Origin: Tragulus kanchil
Lineage: Eukaryota > Chordata > Mammalia > Artiodactyla > Tragulidae
Assembly: GCA_022376925.1 (NCBI GenBank)
Contig: JAIOJX010000002.1
Span: 135,914,831 to 135,978,830 of the forward strand
DNA length: 64,000 nucleotides
Direction: 5' to 3'
The translations under genes were made by a program, and so were the position numbers. The stretch's first letter is position 1; each line of letters starts with the position of its first letter. Shown here piece by piece: positions 20,795 to 32,094 of the stretch. Under the pieces are notes generated by a model, which had not been told where the DNA came from, made no database searches, and saw nothing but the letters and a program-made list of their open reading frames with translations.

Positions 20795-22850
20795 TAATTG
20801 CTTCCAAATTCTTCTGACCATGAAGAGGGAGGGATGTCTGCACTTTCCCAACTGGCATTTCCGACACTGGCTTTTCAGGATGCTATCAGATGACTCCTCT
20901 TCAGTCCCTTCAGCCCCTCTGGGGGCTCACTGCTCTGCCCCCAGGACCCTCTCTACCCAGAGACGCCAGCCAGTGGTCCGGGAGGCAGAACCATCGCCAA
21001 CATCGAGGGCTTCCATGGCCTCTGAGATCACAGTGCTGCCATTTTCCAGTTTACAAATTCACAGGAGATCATAGTTCAGTTGGTTTCTCACTTACACATT
21101 TGCTTTGATGTGCCAATTAAGAGGAAAAAAAGAAAGAAACAGGATATGGAGAGAATTTTTCGTAAACTGATTTTAAATTCTGGTGATCTGCAAATACCTA
21201 AATGCATCCTTGATGAGCAAGATAACCTGATCCATCTTTTGCGGGTTCTCGGCACTGTACTCGGGGCAATGACGCTGCATGGCCACTGTGCGCACCGGAA
21301 CGTGTATCCTCGGAGGAGCTGCGGCAGCCAGACTCAGGCTAAGTGGTCTGTTTCGTTCTGCTGGGAACCAGATTGTATGCCACACTGTCATCTCTGGTTA
21401 CAAGTGCTTACAGAGTCCCCTTGAGCCTGGGCTCAGAGTGTGGACCCACTCATCTGATTTCACAGTGAGCCAGGGAGTGTTTCCTGTTTTATCTCATTAG
21501 ATTAGCTGTCTTCTTAAGTTTCTGGGAAGGAATTGCAAATCTACTTAATTGGATTTTAAAAATAAAGGACCCTCTGACACTTTATAAATGAGTTGATTTG
21601 CTACACATTCCACAAAGTAATTTTAAAAGCCTTAAAGGAGCATTTACAGAACTCTAAAAGGGAGAGTATGGGGGGAAAAAAAACTTCACGCCTAACGTTA
21701 AAAAGGAATAGGTTACTAATCAGTTATACTCCAATACAAAATAAAAAGTTAAAGAAAATCAGAGGGAAAATGATTAAGGACAAACTGTTTCAGTAACAGC
21801 ATGGGAGACATACATCTCAAAGTTCTATACTTTACTTCCCCATATGATGGGATTTTACCCATTTTATACGCATATAACTGCGCTAAGTGGTATTTATTTA
21901 GTTTAAGTAACAGTAACAAACCCTACCAATCTTAACTGAATCTCCGTAATATTATTTGAATTCCAATCAGTGACTAAGACGAATTGTTATAGTTTAAAAC
22001 AAATGGAATTTTATCATTTTCTCACATTGATAAGCTTGTCCCGCAGCATTCTGCTCGGTCAGTTGGCTGTCTTCCCCTCTGGCCCACGGAATGGAATCTA
22101 TTTGCCATCCCGGCGGATGGCATGTGCTAAGTCTGAGAGTTCCACCAAGGACTCCTGCTTGTGCCAAAGTCAGAAGGAAAGCTCCTGGCCACCGCCGCGC
22201 TGCGCGCCTCCCTCAGCGGTCAGATGTCCCCGAACCTCCCTCCCAGCCCCACTCCAGTCGCTTCCAGTACCTGCTTGTGCCTGGAGGCAGCTGAGTTTGC
22301 AATCTCAAAAGTTCCTCAAACACAAAAAAAGTTCATGAGAAATATTTTGCAGACACATTGCAATGCGAACAGTGGGGGGCCTCGGGGTGGAGGGGGGCAG
22401 GGAGGGGAGCCTTGTGCACTGCCAAGCAAGGCCAGAGGCCAGCAGGAACTGCGAAGCCACGCAAAAAAAAAATCAAAATCGAAAGCGCCAAAGGCAAAGC
22501 CGCACCAGTCAAGAGCCTGGTTCTGACGCAGGGCCAGGGCCGCCGGCCGGGAAGGCACCCCATGTCTGAAGACAGGTTGTGCCAGCTCCTTTCCAAGGCT
22601 TCTTCCTAAGTCAGCACATTTGGACTTTGGAAAACCTGTTCCCATAGAAAGCAGGTTATAAATGATCACTACCTTCTCAGCCCAGCTGAGAGGGACCTAT
22701 TTCGCTTACAGCTTATCTAAATGACAGCCCTCGTGGACGGGCTTCGGCTGGACCCAGGAAACAGCAGTAAAACACCAGGAGATAACCGCTTGGCAGAGAT
22801 AACCTCTGCCAAGGCTACACATTACATTCCTTCTGAAATGATGCTGGGGG
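20795..22850. other. Single-copy intron sequence
   Basis: No recognised repeat or exon. 22180-22600 is locally GC-rich with frames on both strands but no recognised product. Confidence 0.4.
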
Positions 22851-23100
22851 CTTTTGAAACAATGCAGGTGATTTCATCTATATGGAATGATCAGAAAAAG
22901 CAAATCTAGAGAGGCAGAAAGAAACCTGGTGGTCAGCCAAGATGAGGGTGGGAACAGGATTAGTCAGAAAGGGGTACAAGGGGCTCTTACTGGGTGACAC
23001 CACTCTTCTAAGATCGGGTTGGTTACCTGACTCCACAGGTTTGCCAAAAATCATTGAATCGTATACCTAAGATGGGTGAATTGTATGACATATCAAGTGT
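22850..23100 (+). mobile_element. Old L1M-type 3' end
   Basis: AGAGAGGCAGAAAGAAACC, then GGTTTGCCAAAAATCATTGA and TATACCTAAGATGGGTGAAT recall the 3' UTR of old L1M elements. Confidence 0.55.
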
Positions 23101-23105
23101 ATCTC

Positions 23106-23350
23106 AGATTTCCCTGGCAGCCCAGTGGTTAAGAATTCACCTGCCAATCAACGCAAGGGACACAGGTTCATCCCCCGTCCAGGAAAATCCCCCCATGCCT
23201 CGGGGCAAAGGGCACAAGTACTGAAGCCCACGTGCCCTGGAGCCCGTGCTCCTCAACAAGAGACGCCACCGCAATGAAGCCTGAGCCCCGCAACTGGAGA
23301 ACGCCTTCTCGCGGCAAGAAAGACCCAGTGAAGCCAAAAGAGTATATCTC
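23106..23350 (+). mobile_element. CHR SINE (standard body)
   Basis: Head TTTCCCTGGCAGCCCAGTGG, body with GAAGCCCACGTGCCCTGGAG and CAACTGGAGAACGCC. Followed by an A-rich stretch to 23381; imperfect target duplication GTATCTCA / GTATATCTCA. Confidence 0.8.
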
Positions 23351-23459
23351 AATGAAGTTAAAAAGCAAAAAAAAAAAAAAAGAACAATTGCTGGACCCCA
23401 ACCCAAAAAGGCTGAATCAGAAATTAGAGGGATGGAGCCTGGTTTTTTTCTTTAAAGCT

Positions 23460-25650
23460 CCCAGGCCACCCCAGAGCGTAGCCTGAGCTGAGAACCTTCA
23501 CTAGAGAGTCTGCGGGTGACAGAGGGAGGGCCAGGACACGGGGGAGAGAGACGGTCCAGCGGAAAACGCGGGCAGAGGGGAGAGTCCAGGGTACTCCTGG
23601 ACAAGAGGCCAGAGAGGCCCTCCTCCGAGGTCAAAATCATCCAGGATGTGGTCTCATGGGCATGACTCACAACTGGGTTTACTCTCTTGCCTTCTTGGGC
23701 GGAATCAGCTGAGGGATAAGAAACTAATGGATAGCAGATCCTGAGTTTCATTTTAGGCAAAGGATAAGGAGACAGAATGCGACAGGAGCTGAGAGTCAGG
23801 GCTCTGCAGTCAGAGCTACCTCTGGATCCAGCCTTGTGGCCGGCTAAGCTGCAGACAGGAGCCTCCACTTCCTCCACTGTTAAAATAGGAGCAATCCCAA
23901 CCTTCAAACAGGAATAATAATACCACCACCGTTTTAAGTGGTTATTTAGGAACTGCACTTATTTCATTCATTCCATTTGACTCATCTCTCATAAACCTGG
24001 TCCATGGCACTGAGTCACAGTTCGTGGAGGGTTAGCCACTCTGACACTTACAGCGGATAAACACCACCTGCGGAGAAAACCAAGGCAGTCTATCGAAGAG
24101 CAAGCCTTCCACAGCCATCAGTCTGTTGCAGCTTCTCCTGGAAGAAGGCACAGCGGAGCCCAGACCACACAAAGATAAAAAGCTATGTCACACTTCCACA
24201 GCGGGAGCGGGGCAGGCTGGACCGTGAGAACAAAGGGCCGGTTGTGATAATGCTGTGGGGGCTGTGGGGCACCCAAGAGAAGCACAGGCTCACAGTGTGC
24301 AGAAACTTAGGGACCAACTATGTGGTGAGTGAGCAAAACCCTCCATCAAAGGATCAACGTCTTAAGCAGCGGAGCCTCACGGGGGAGGCAAGGAGGCTGG
24401 AAAACTGCCAGCGTCGGTGGCCCAAGTGCGCGTTCCCAGCCGGGCCAAAGCACACTCCAGACAGAAACCACCTGAGGACAGACCTGTGACAAGGCATTTC
24501 AGATCTTCATTCCTTCAGCCTGTATGCACAGAGGTCTTCTAAATGTCAAGAACCCAGGCCACCCCAGAGCGTAGCCTGAGCTGAGAACCTTCACTAGAGA
24601 GTCTGCGGGTGACAGAGGGAGGGCCAGGACACGGGGGAGAGAGACGGTCCAGCGGAAAACGCGGGCAGAGGGGAGAGTCCAGGGTACTCCTGGACAAGAG
24701 GCCAGAGAGGCCCTCCTCCGAGGTCAAAATCATCCAGGATGTGGTCTCATGGGCATGACTCACAACTGGGTTTACTCTCTTGCCTTCTTGGGCGGAATCA
24801 GCTGAGGGATAAGAAACTAATGGATAGCAGATCCTGAGTTTCATTTTAGGCAAAGGATAAGGAGACAGAATGCGACAGGAGCTGAGAGTCAGGGCTCTGC
24901 AGTCAGAGCTACCTCTGGATCCAGCCTTGTGGCCGGCTAAGCTGCAGACAGGAGCCTCCCACTTCCTCCACTGTTAAAATAGGAGCAATCCCAACCTTCA
25001 AACAGGAATAATAATACCACCACCGTTTTAAGTGGTTATTTAGGAACTGCACTTATTTCATTCATTCCATTTGACTCATCTCTCATAAACCTGGTCCATG
25101 GCACTGAGTCACAGTTCGTGGAGGGTTAGCCACTCTGACACTTACAGCGGATAAACACCACCTGCGGAGAAAACCAAGGCAGTCTATCGAAGAGCAAGCC
25201 TTCCACAGCCATCAGTCTGTTGCAGCTTCTCCTGGAAGAAGGCACAGCGGAGCCCAGACCACACAAAGATAAAAAGCTATGTCACACTTCCACAGCGGGA
25301 GCGGGGCAGGCTGGACCGTGAGAACAAAGGGCCGGTTGTGATAATGCTGTGGGGGCTGTGGGGCACCCAAGAGAAGCACAGGCTCACAGTGTGCAGAAAC
25401 TTAGGGACCAACTATGTGGTGAGTGAGCAAAACCCTCCATCAAAGGATCAACGTCTTAAGCAGCGGAGCCTCACGGGGGAGGCAAGGAGGCTGGAAAACT
25501 GCCAGCGTCGGTGGCCCAAGTGCGCGTTCCCAGCCGGGCCAAAGCACACTCCAGACAGAAACCACCTGAGGACAGACCTGTGACAAGGCATTTCAGATCT
25601 TCATTCCTTCAGCCTGTATGCACAGAGGTCTCTCTAAATGTCAAGAACCA
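23460..25650. repeat. Tandem duplication G, period 1094
   Basis: Copy 1 23460-24555, copy 2 24553-25650, meeting at the shared AACCC. There are indels of one to two bases near the right end of each copy. Confidence 0.95.
23775..23945 (+). repeat. MIR relic
   Basis: GGGCTCTGCAGTCAGAGCTACC...AATAATAATACCACC resembles the MIR core and end. Copy at 24869-25040 in duplication G. Confidence 0.5.
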
Positions 25651-26288
25651 GGGAGGGAAAAAAAGAGATAGAAAGGAACACCCAGTCTCCACCCTTGGGG
25701 AGCTGATGGGAAAGACAGAAACATAAACAGGTTCGCGCAGAGTTGCAGGCGCTCGGTCAGAAGAGTAATGGACTGCCGGCCAGGACAGGCTGTGCAGGGA
25801 AGCCGTCCAAGCAGGTCTCAGATACGAAAACAATATCCAAACAGCCTGGGGGAAGGGATCTGGGGAGGGTGCCGCACTGGGGCACAGAGCACTGGGTGAG
25901 GGGAGCTGGCTGACACAAGGGCTCTGCCTGCTGAGGGAGGAGGGGCCAAAGGGGAGCCATGGATGGGGTCTCGGATGGTGTCCTGGCAATGGAGTGGCGA
26001 GACGAAACCGGGTGTGAATTTCAGAAGGACAGCTCTGGCAGCAGGATGCAGATAGGAAGCACTCCTAGAGGGCCTCTGGTGTCAACCAGGAGATAAGGAA
26101 ACAAGGCTCCCATGCCTCATGGGCTCATGCCAGCCAATGACATGCCGCCATTTTAACAGAAATAATAGGGCAGAATCTATACATGAATGACTTGAAAAAC
26201 AGGTTTTAAAAGTTCAAGAAAAATGTATAAAGAATGGAGCTCTCTCTGCTCAAGACATGCATCAGACATGGAAACTAACATTCACGGA
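25651..26288. other. Single-copy intron sequence
   Basis: Nothing recognised. Confidence 0.4.
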
Positions 26289-26644
26289 TTGCACTTCCCT
26301 GGTGCTACAGTGGCAAAGAACCTGCCTGCCAATGCAGGAGACACCGGTTCAATCTCTGGTCTGGGAAGATTCCGCATGCCGCGGAGCAACGAAGCCTGCG
26401 CGCCACAAATGCTGGAGCCCAGGCGCTCCAGAGCCCGGGAGTCACAACTACGGAACCCTGTGTTCCCAGAGCCTGTGCTCTGCAACAAGAGATGCCACCA
26501 CGATGAGGGGCCCTCACACTGCAAAGAAAAACACTCCCCACTCGCCACAACTAGAGAAAAGCCCTCACCCAGCAACAAAGACCCAGAGCAACAACCCCCC
26601 ACCACCAGAAATAAATAAAATTCATGAAAAAAAAAAAGAATAAA
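26289..26644 (+). mobile_element. CHR SINE (standard, full length)
   Basis: GCACTTCCCTGGTGCTACAG head, GCCGCGGAGCAACGAAGCC body, A-rich end. Target duplication ATTCACGGAT / ATTCATGGAT. Confidence 0.85.
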
Positions 26645-26815
26645 ATTCATGGATCACAGAAATCACCATATTTACTAAAATCACCATATTTCCAATATTA
26701 AATTAAGTTAAAAATTAAGTAAGACTTTCCATTTATTCCATTTAAAAAATGACAGTACCTTCACATACGTTATTTCATTTTCTTATATCACATGTATCTT
26801 TATGAGGCAGTTTTT

Positions 26816-27063
26816 TTTAAAATTTTTTGGCCACTTCTATTGGTCTGTCATCTATTTATCTTTGTTCCTTGGCCTATGTGGGCCTCCCATCACAGCAGCC
26901 CCTCCCATCGCAGAGCACCGGCTCCAAGCGCATGTGGCTGGGCAGTTGGACACATTGGTCCAGCCGCTCTGCGGCACATGGGATCTTCCCAGGCTAGAGA
27001 TCGAACTGGCGCCCCCTGCACTGCAAGGTGGTGTCCTTACCCACTGGACCACCAGGGAAGCCC
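26816..27063 (-). mobile_element. CHR-variant SINE, antisense
   Basis: Reversed tail TTTTTTGGCCACTTCTATTG, reversed head GACCACCAGGGAAGCCC. Target duplication TATGAGGCAGTTTTT (26801) / TATGAGCTAGTTTTT (27064). Confidence 0.88.
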
Positions 27064-27074
27064 TATGAGCTAGT

Positions 27075-27165
27075 TTTTATTATCCCTGTGTTATTGATGT
27101 GGAAACTGAGGCAAGCACCCATTAAATAAATTACAGAATGAAATAAAAGTCTTCCGACCCTGAGA
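27075..27165 (+). repeat. MIR fragment
   Basis: TATTGATGTGGAAACTGAGGC is the MIR core phrase. Confidence 0.5.
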
Positions 27166-28109
27166 GAGAGAGCAGTTTCAAGGTTACCAACCAAAACTAA
27201 GTCTCCCTGAATTAATTTTCATGCGAGATGCTGGTCCTAGCTTCACCACAAACTAACTGTACGATCTAAAAACGCATTCTCAACCTTCGTGTGGCTCACT
27301 TTATTTATATTTGTATCAACGATCTCACACAGCTTTTAAAAGACCACAATAAAACAGCAGACGAGAGAGTATTTTTGAAACCGTTGCAAATTTAGGACTG
27401 CATCTCTATAAACAAGAATCAATATATAGTTTTAAAAAGCATGTGATTCTGAGAATCTGGATAAGTATGGACCCTTGAGGTTTCTACAAGAAATACACAT
27501 CACAGGTGTGGCCCAGAACGTTCCAGCATCAGTATGGTGTACAACATGAAGGAGAAAAACATTCACCTGGAAACACGGGGTGAGGCTGCTTTTGAGGGAT
27601 GACGGACAGATTCCGGGTGGAGGCCACCATCCATCTTCACTTGCCCTTCTCTAAAGGTCAAAGGCAAGGGTGTTCCAGCCCCACAGCTTGATGGATGAAC
27701 AGATGGCTGTGGCTGACTCAAAACAGAAAATGGATTTTTTCCCAAAGAGGCTTTTTACGCAAATGAAACGTGTACTGAGTGGAGCCTGCAGCCCATCACT
27801 TGAGTTTAGCCGCAGGCTGCTGTCGTGCATGCTTTGCCATTAGCCCTCCCATGCAGTTAGTCACTGAGCAAATATTTGCGGGGTTCCCTTCCATGAGCCA
27901 TCATGAGTCAGAGACACGGCCCCTGCCCTCACAAGCCACAGCACTATCGAGGAAAACACACAAGAACCTTCCGAACTGTGTGTGCTCCCAAGAGTGAGCC
28001 CAGGGCCCTCTGAGAGGGGTGCTACCTGTCCCCATCACCAGAGTTTATATACACTAAGTCATACCATGTGCTTAGCACTGTTCCTGGTGCCTTGTAAGAA
28101 TTACTTCCT
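27166..28109. other. Single-copy intron sequence
   Basis: No exon or clear repeat. Confidence 0.4.
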
Positions 28110-28275
28110 GGGATTTCCCCAGTGGTCTAAGTGGCTGAAATTCCCAATTCCCAATGTGGGGGCCCGAGTCTGATCCCTGGTTGGGGAACTAAGATCCCAC
28201 ATGCTGTAGCTATGAACTGGCATGCTGCCAGCAAGATCTGGCACAGCCAAATAAAGAAAGAAAATATTTGTTTAA
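28110..28275 (+). mobile_element. CHR-type SINE, short form
   Basis: GGGATTTCCCCAGTGGTCTA head, TTGGGGAACTAAGATCCCAC middle, GGCACAGCCAAATAAAG tail. Confidence 0.7.
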
Positions 28276-28299
28276 AAGGATTCATTCCTTAAGGTACAA

Positions 28300-28460
28300 C
28301 AATAACTTTGTGGGGTGAGCAGTATCAATATCATCTTCATGTTACAGAGGAGGAAACTAAGGAACAGAGAAGTGACTTGCTCAAGGTTTTCACGGCTAAG
28401 CTCTGAATCCACACAATTTTATTCCAGAGGTCCTGTTCTTAACTAAGTCTGTGTTCCAGG
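28300..28460 (+). repeat. MIR
   Basis: ACAGAGGAGGAAACTAAGGA then GTGACTTGCTCAAGG is the conserved MIR core. Confidence 0.75.
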
Positions 28461-28484
28461 TGTCCATTTAATACTCAAGAGAGC

Positions 28485-28769
28485 GGGCTTCCCTGATGGT
28501 CCAGTGCAGTGCAAGGGGTGCCGGTTCGATCCCTGGCCTGGGAAGATCCCACGTGCCGCAGAGTGGCTGCACCGATGTGTCCAATTACCGAGTCGGAGCT
28601 CTGGAGCGCATGTACCCAGAGCCGGTGCTCTGCGACAACAGAGGCCACTGTGATGGGAGGCCCACAGGAGCCAAAGAACAAAGACGGATGAAAAACAGAT
28701 AAATGAAAGACCAATAGAAGTGGCCCGCCTGCCCCTTCCCTCCCCAACCTGCCCCCCCCCAAAAGAATC
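28485..28769 (+). mobile_element. CHR-variant SINE (C-rich tail type)
   Basis: Head shortened (lacks GGGTAAGGACACC). Tail GTGGCCCGCCTGCCCCTTCC then a C run. Target duplication CTCAAGAGAG / CTCAAGAGAA. Confidence 0.85.
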
Positions 28770-28794
28770 CTCAAGAGAATGATAAGATCTATAC

Positions 28795-28880
28795 TAGGAG
28801 TATACACACCTTACAGATGAGAAACCTAGGCACAGAGACGTTAACATGCCAATGGTTACAGAGCAGTGGGAGGGCATTTA
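28795..28880 (+). repeat. MIR fragment
   Basis: GATGAGAAACCTAGGCACAG and the following bases match the MIR core. Confidence 0.5.
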
Positions 28881-29559
28881 ATGGAAACTGAAGACACCAG
28901 AAAGGTTTTCTGAAACCAGGGCTGGTTTTTGAGGCCCTCAGTAGGGGAACTGGAGTTTGAAGTATGGATGCTGGATAGAGAACAAGAGGACAATGAGACC
29001 ATGAGGACAGAGGGAAGAGAGAGCATGAGAGGAAGGGGCAGGTGGCGACACGGCCGGGAGGGGACGCCCCTCCGCTCAGATGCAGGGGCCTGCTGACGTC
29101 TGAGGGTGAAGCCAGAGAGCCAGAGCAGCCTTCCGGGACTCTGGGCCTCACACAGAGTGGGAGGCGGTGGCCGTCCACCACGCAGGAAAGGAGCGGGAGA
29201 GACGGCACCCCTCGTCCCCAGGCTGCCCGAGGCACAGGTGTGGAGCCTGCTCGAGGGCAGGAGAGAGCAGAGAAACCTGCAGGACTTTGGGTCATAACAT
29301 GGGTATCAGGCAGCGGTCCTCAACCACAGGGAGGGCTGAGGCCCACAAGTCCTACTAAGCTGGGGGATAAGCAAGAAAACTGAGCTAAAGGAGCCCTGCC
29401 GGAGGGCAAATTTTCATGCCACCCTCTGCTTGTGGTGACCCAAGGGTATCGAAAGCAACAGCAAAGCCCAGAGTCACACAACAGACTGGACTGATTTGAG
29501 TCGTCAGACGAAGAGCCTGACAGAGGAGGCGCATGCTCTCAGTTTCTACACACATCTGG
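28881..29559. other. Single-copy intron sequence, GC-rich
   Basis: Open frames on both strands (168 aa minus, 113 aa plus) have no recognisable product or splice context. Confidence 0.4.
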
Positions 29560-29997
29560 AATTCAATCAAAACTTACCACAGCAAAGAAATGGAAAGCAT
29601 GCGTTATCTAGATGGGATATAGTCAACAGAACTAGATCCAAAGATAGCCCAGATGCTGGAATTATCTTGCAGGGACTTTAGAACAACCATGATAAATATA
29701 TTAAAGGAGCTGGTAGAAAAGGTAGACCAAATGCATGCACACATGAGGGATTTTAGCAGAGACTTGGAAATTCAAAGAAATTATCCAAGTTAAGATATAA
29801 AACATCTATGAAACAATATCTCACACATGTAATTACAGAGTGCTTGAGGGAAAAAAGAAAGAACAGAGGACAGTAGAAATGGTTGAACCACCAACGGCTG
29901 AAGAGCTTCCAAATGTAATGAACAATCTCAAACCACTGATCCAAGCTCAGAAAACTGTGCAGGATAAACACAAAGGAAAACACAGTGGATACAGTGG

Positions 29998-30400
29998 TAC
30001 AGTGGTACAGTGGATAAGAATCCACTTGTCAATGCAGGGGACATAGGTTCAAACCCTGGTGTGGGAAGATTCCACATGCTGTGTAGCAACTAAGCTCATG
30101 CACCACAGTTACCGAAGTCATACTCTAGAGCGTGCAAGCAGCAGCTACGGATCTACATACCACGCCCGCTGAAGCCTGTGCACCCTAGAGCCTGTGCTCT
30201 GCGATGAGAAGCCACCTCAATGAGAAGCCTGAGCACCACAATGAAGACTACCCCCCCAGAACTAAAACAAAACAAAAAACCAAACAACAACAACAACAAA
30301 AAGACTAGCCCCTACTTGATGCAACCAGAGGAGGTCTGCACACAGCAATGAAGACCCAGTGCAACCAAGAATACATGAATAAATAAAAAGAAATAATTTT
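29998..30400 (+). mobile_element. CHR SINE nested in L1
   Basis: Standard CHR body with internal CAA/AAAC-rich insertion around 30268-30302. The start is preceded by a short GGTACAGT tandem. Right two thirds recur at 31224-31502. Confidence 0.75.
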
Positions 30401-30424
30401 CTTTTTTAAGAAAAGATTAAGGTC

Positions 30425-30540
30425 AGGGACTTCCTTTGTGGTCCAGGGGTTAAGACTCTGTGCTTCCAATGCAGAGGGCACAGTTTGATCATTGGTTTAA
30501 GAACTAAGATCCCACATGCTGCACAGTATGAAAAATGAAA
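30425..30540 (+). mobile_element. CHR-type SINE, short form
   Basis: AGGGACTTCCTTTGTGGTCC through AACTAAGATCCCACATGCTG. Copy at 31527-31642. Confidence 0.75.
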
Positions 30541-31223
30541 CAAAATGAAAACAAAACAAAATACGACTCAAGCAAACAAACATCAAGGTCAAATTGCTGA
30601 AACTCAAAGATAAAAGAGAAAAATCTTAAAAAGCAGAGAGGAAAAAAAAAGGAGGAAAAATAAAGCAGGGCACTTGACGTACAAGGGAGCAACAGTAAGA
30701 ACGATGGCTGACTTGCCCTCAGCAACACTAGATCTAAATGACGATGGAATAACATCTCTGAAGGGGTGAGAGAAAACAAGTCAACCAATGATTCCACATC
30801 AAATGAAAATGTTCCTCAAAGATGAAGGCAAAATATTTTTAGAGAGACAAAGGCTAAAAAGATTGCATCTTTTAAGGACCTCACTTCAACACTGCAGTGG
30901 CAGGGGGCCATGGAGATGGAGAGACTTTCGAGGTAAGGCATCGCTGCTAATCTAGTCTGGGGTGGGAAAGCCCTGCTCTCTCACTTCCCATGCCAACTCC
31001 GATTAGTCATGGCTGCCAGGAGCCCAGGTCAGAGAGGCACTGCGAGGCTGTACCCAAGCTGCCTGGGAAAGAAAGCCAGACGGACTGACAATGACAGACA
31101 AGCAGAGAGATGCGCCAATCTTTCTAAGGGTGGAAATTTTTGCCCCAGGCATCCAACATCAAGTTTAAATGTCATACCCCAGTTTCGCCATGCAGGCAGT
31201 GCGAACACTACCATGCCCTTACC

Positions 31224-31502
31224 GTCATACTCTAGAGCGTGCAAGCCTACGGATCTACATACCACGCCCGCTGAAGCCTGTGCACCCTAGAGCCTGTGCT
31301 CTGCGATGAGAAGCCACCTCAATGAGAAGCCTGAGCACCACAATGAAGACTACCCCCCCAGAACTAAAACAAAACAAAAAACCAAACAACAACAACAACA
31401 AAAAGACTAGCCCCTACTTGATGCAACCAGAGGAGGTCTGCACACAGCAATGAAGACCCAGTGCAACCAAGAATACATGAATAAATAAAAAGAAATAATT
31501 TT
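31224..31502 (+). mobile_element. CHR SINE, head-less duplicate from duplication H
   Basis: Begins at the junction without a tRNA-like head; the short-form SINE follows at 31527-31642. Confidence 0.75.
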
Positions 31503-32094
31503 CTTTTTTAAGAAAAGATTAAGGTCAGGGACTTCCTTTGTGGTCCAGGGGTTAAGACTCTGTGCTTCCAATGCAGAGGGCACAGTTTGATCATTGGTTT
31601 AAGAACTAAGATCCCACATGCTGCACAGTATGAAAAATGAAACAAAATGAAAACAAAACAAAATACGACTCAAGCAAACAAACATCAAGGTCAAATTGCT
31701 GAAACTCAAAGATAAAAGAGAAAAATCTTAAAAAGCAGAGAGGAAAAAAAAAGGAGGAAAAATAAAGCAGGGCACTTGACGTACAAGGGAGCAACAGTAA
31801 GAACGATGGCTGACTTGCCCTCAGCAACACTAGATCTAAATGACGATGGAATAACATCTCTGAAGGGGTGAGAGAAAACAAGTCAACCAATGATTCCACA
31901 TCAAATGAAAATGTTCCTCAAAGATGAAGGCAAAATATTTTTAGAGAGACAAAGGCTAAAAAGATTGCATCTTTTAAGGACCTCACTTCAACACTGCAGT
32001 GGCAGGGGGCCATGGAGATGGAGAGACTTTCGAGGTAAGGCATCGCTGCTAATCTAGTCTGGGGTGGGAAAGCCCTGCTCTCTCACTTCCCATG

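Larger units (their letters stand above)
29560..30900 (+). mobile_element. Old L1 5' region / ORF1 relic broken by SINEs
   Basis: GCTGGAATTATCTTGCAGGG, AGACTTGGAAATTCAAAG, then after the SINEs GCTGAAACTCAAAGATAAAA and AAATGTTCCTCAAAGATGAAGG match old mammalian L1 5' UTR/ORF1 sequence in order. Frame is destroyed. The right part recurs at 31670-32000 (duplication H). Confidence 0.65.

Noticed and set aside
22180..22600. CpG-island-like promoter for ARHGAP17 exon 1
   Set aside because: GC-rich but with few CpG-dense stretches, no start codon context and no MKKQFNRM coding sequence on the minus strand.
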